This document shows positions 62,779 through 64,000 of a stretch of 64,000 nucleotides of DNA, piece after piece (position 1 is the first letter of the stretch; every line of letters starts with the position of its first letter). Below the pieces are notes generated by a model. It did no database searches, was not told the DNA's origin, and was given only the letters and a program-made list of their open reading frames with translations. Origin of the DNA: Nitzschia sp. pyKryTriq1 (lineage: Eukaryota > Bacillariophyta > Bacillariophyceae > Bacillariales > Bacillariaceae); NCBI GenBank assembly GCA_956465555.1, contig OY101119.1:806001-870000 (forward strand), read 5' to 3'. A program made the translations under genes and the position numbers.

Positions 62779-63332
62779 GTATGGCTAAAGGCTAACGCAC
62801 AGAGTGTGAGGCCGAGGGTTCGAGACCGGACCTCAACCCCCTTTTTCCGAGCACATCCCGGCTGAAGGCCAGACGTGACTCCTGACTGCATGCATAGTGC
62901 AGTAGGGCGCCGCGCAACCGCGCGCGCGGGCGGGTACACGGTACATACCGGTACAAGTACGGTACTGTAGCTATTCAGTACAAGGTACCTGGTACTGTAC
63001 AAGTGAGCTACAGGCCGCGCGCCCGCCGGTGATAGTGCCTGTTGTTCACAGCCGTTAGCCAGGCTCGCGCGTATTCTCACGTTCTTACATATCCATATCG
63101 CTTGCCAGCTATGTGGACGCCACGCCGGCCGATCATGTGTATTCGTTTCAGGCAGTCGCCAGACATCGTTGGTTTTGTCAACCAAGCGCACTCCGCACAC
63201 TTTATTGCCAATTTGCAATAATCATCATCGGCTATTCCCGAAAACCGCATCCACCATCCACCGACCATGAACAGCACCATCACCTTTGCCAACCCTTCTA
63301 TTCTTCGCGAGTACTCTAATCTTCCTCTCAAA

Positions 63333-63736
63333 ATGGACGCCATCCCAAAAGAATTTCAGTTGCCTCTCGTTGTGGTCGTAAGTGTATGAATCTTCTTGGT
63401 TAATTGTAATGTTGACATGACCATTTGTATCTCACGCATATTCGTCGTCGCAAATTGGCATACTTTGTTTTGTCGTTTGTTTTGGTATACAATTATTTTT
63501 TGCTGCAGATTGGTTTGATCGGCTTTCTCATTGTGATTGGAATGTCACGCATGTCGGCGGTCAAAGATGAGGATAAAAATGTTGAATTTGAGTCGTCATC
63601 GCTGTCTTCTCCAGCACCGACTACACCTAAACGGTCCACCCGTAAAACGACGCCCCTTTCTAAGAAAGAAGGAAGTGTACAGACTCCGGCTGGACGACGA
63701 TCGGCGCGTTTGGCCAGGACCCGAAAGGAAGACTAG
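63333..63736 (+). CDS. Small single-span membrane protein, hypothetical
   Basis: Two exons, 63333..63377 and 63509..63736, 90 residues, phase 0, 131-bp intron with TGCAG acceptor. The junction creates one transmembrane segment (LPLVVVIGLIGFLIVIGMS). A short acidic-Ser linker follows (DKNVEFESSSLSSPAPTTP), then a basic tail (KRSTRKTTPLSKKEGS and GRRSARLARTRKED). With only nine residues before the segment it resembles an N-terminally anchored protein with a cytosolic or nuclear-facing basic tail. I recognise no family. Found by splicing rather than as one frame, so the model is tentative. Confidence 0.55.
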
Positions 63737-64000
63737 TTCAGTTGGAGCTTTGCTTGATAGAAAAGTGTTTCTTTTGATCTAGAAGGGACGGGAGACACTG
63801 GCGACGTGACTTCTTCGTACTTCTGCGGTTTGGGATCAACTTTTTGTCGCCCTGAAGACAGTGTCGCGGCGGTTTCGAAACTGAAATGGCGCACATTGGT
63901 CGAAAGGTTGACGGGGCTCTGGGGTTCTGCAGTACTTGGCGTTAAATTACTATTAGAGTGTCTGTATCACACGTTGTTATTATCATAAAGTCATCGCTCC
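63737..64000. other. Right edge, no gene seen
   Basis: 264 bp downstream of the small membrane protein gene. I see no convincing start or continuing exon. Confidence 0.3.

Larger units (their letters stand above)
61642..63332. other. Intergenic region: candidate exon, GTAC tracts, copia relic
   Basis: 1.7 kb. Contains a possible alternative exon (61847-61903), dense GTAC palindromes (61965-62155, 62205-62240, 62935-63005), CTACTAG microsatellites (62265-62310), a three-unit tandem repeat (62339-62463) and a copia protease relic. Confidence 0.5.

Noticed and set aside
62780-62850. tRNA-like sequence with A-box (TGGCTAAAGG) and B-box (GGTTCGAGACC) words
   Set aside because: The T-arm does not pair beyond two bases and no acceptor stem can be drawn, so it is not a functional tRNA. 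A decayed tRNA-derived element is possible but unsupported.

Overview
This window is eukaryotic nuclear DNA, almost certainly from a diatom and probably a pennate one. Several predicted proteins begin with a signal peptide followed by a phenylalanine-containing cleavage motif (SASAFLPP, SSAFTGR, CAFSAVAP, QGFSVH), which is the bipartite plastid-targeting signal of algae with red secondary plastids. Other pointers are a diatom-type cyclin, helicase-associated-domain repeats, a type III metacaspase and CoDi-like Ty1/copia relics. Introns are short (about 65-310 bp) with GT-AG ends, and genes are densely packed. The species is not identified. All exon structures were worked out by eye from splice motifs, reading phase and family conservation.

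Layout. 1-9930: edge of an unknown gene, plastid ALA dehydratase, a plastid Deg/HtrA protease, Mediator subunit MED7, an NmrA-like reductase, and THO complex subunit 1 with a long RGG/RS tail. 9931-12062: gene-poor, holding a Ty1/copia fragment between two identical 225-bp direct repeats. 12063-24393: a diatom cyclin, a helicase-associated-repeat protein, a plastid GNAT acetyltransferase, a 3-ketoacyl-CoA reductase, an unknown plastid protein, a DnaJ protein with three C-terminal repeats, and the rRNA-processing nuclease LAS1. 24394-26589: dispersed repeats and a second copia relic. 26590-40176: E(z) histone methyltransferase (five exons), a secreted Cys-rich protein with a Lys/Ser tail, a lumenal ChaN-like protein, a large disordered protein (gene A), an LLPH-like nucleolar protein, and Ku80. 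40836-51220: two very large disordered proteins (genes B and C) that share a short helical motif with gene A. 52298-64000: a START-domain protein, a type III metacaspase, an unknown plastid protein, a 9 x 45-bp minisatellite, a U2AF65-like splicing factor, a copia protease relic and a 90-residue single-span membrane protein.

Functional themes are general. Five genes serve RNA production and chromatin (MED7, THOC1, U2AF65, LAS1, LLPH) together with E(z) and Ku80. At least six proteins look plastid-targeted. There is no operon-like logic; neighbours are often divergent or convergent, sharing promoter or terminator gaps.

The most unusual features are the recurring LNxF...VGLxxxxVDxLLxQ motif in genes A, B and C, and intergenic tracts dense in short GTAC-centred palindromes (TACCGGTA, GTACCAGGTAC). 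These tracts lie next to most gene starts and differ in length between copies of a dispersed repeat.
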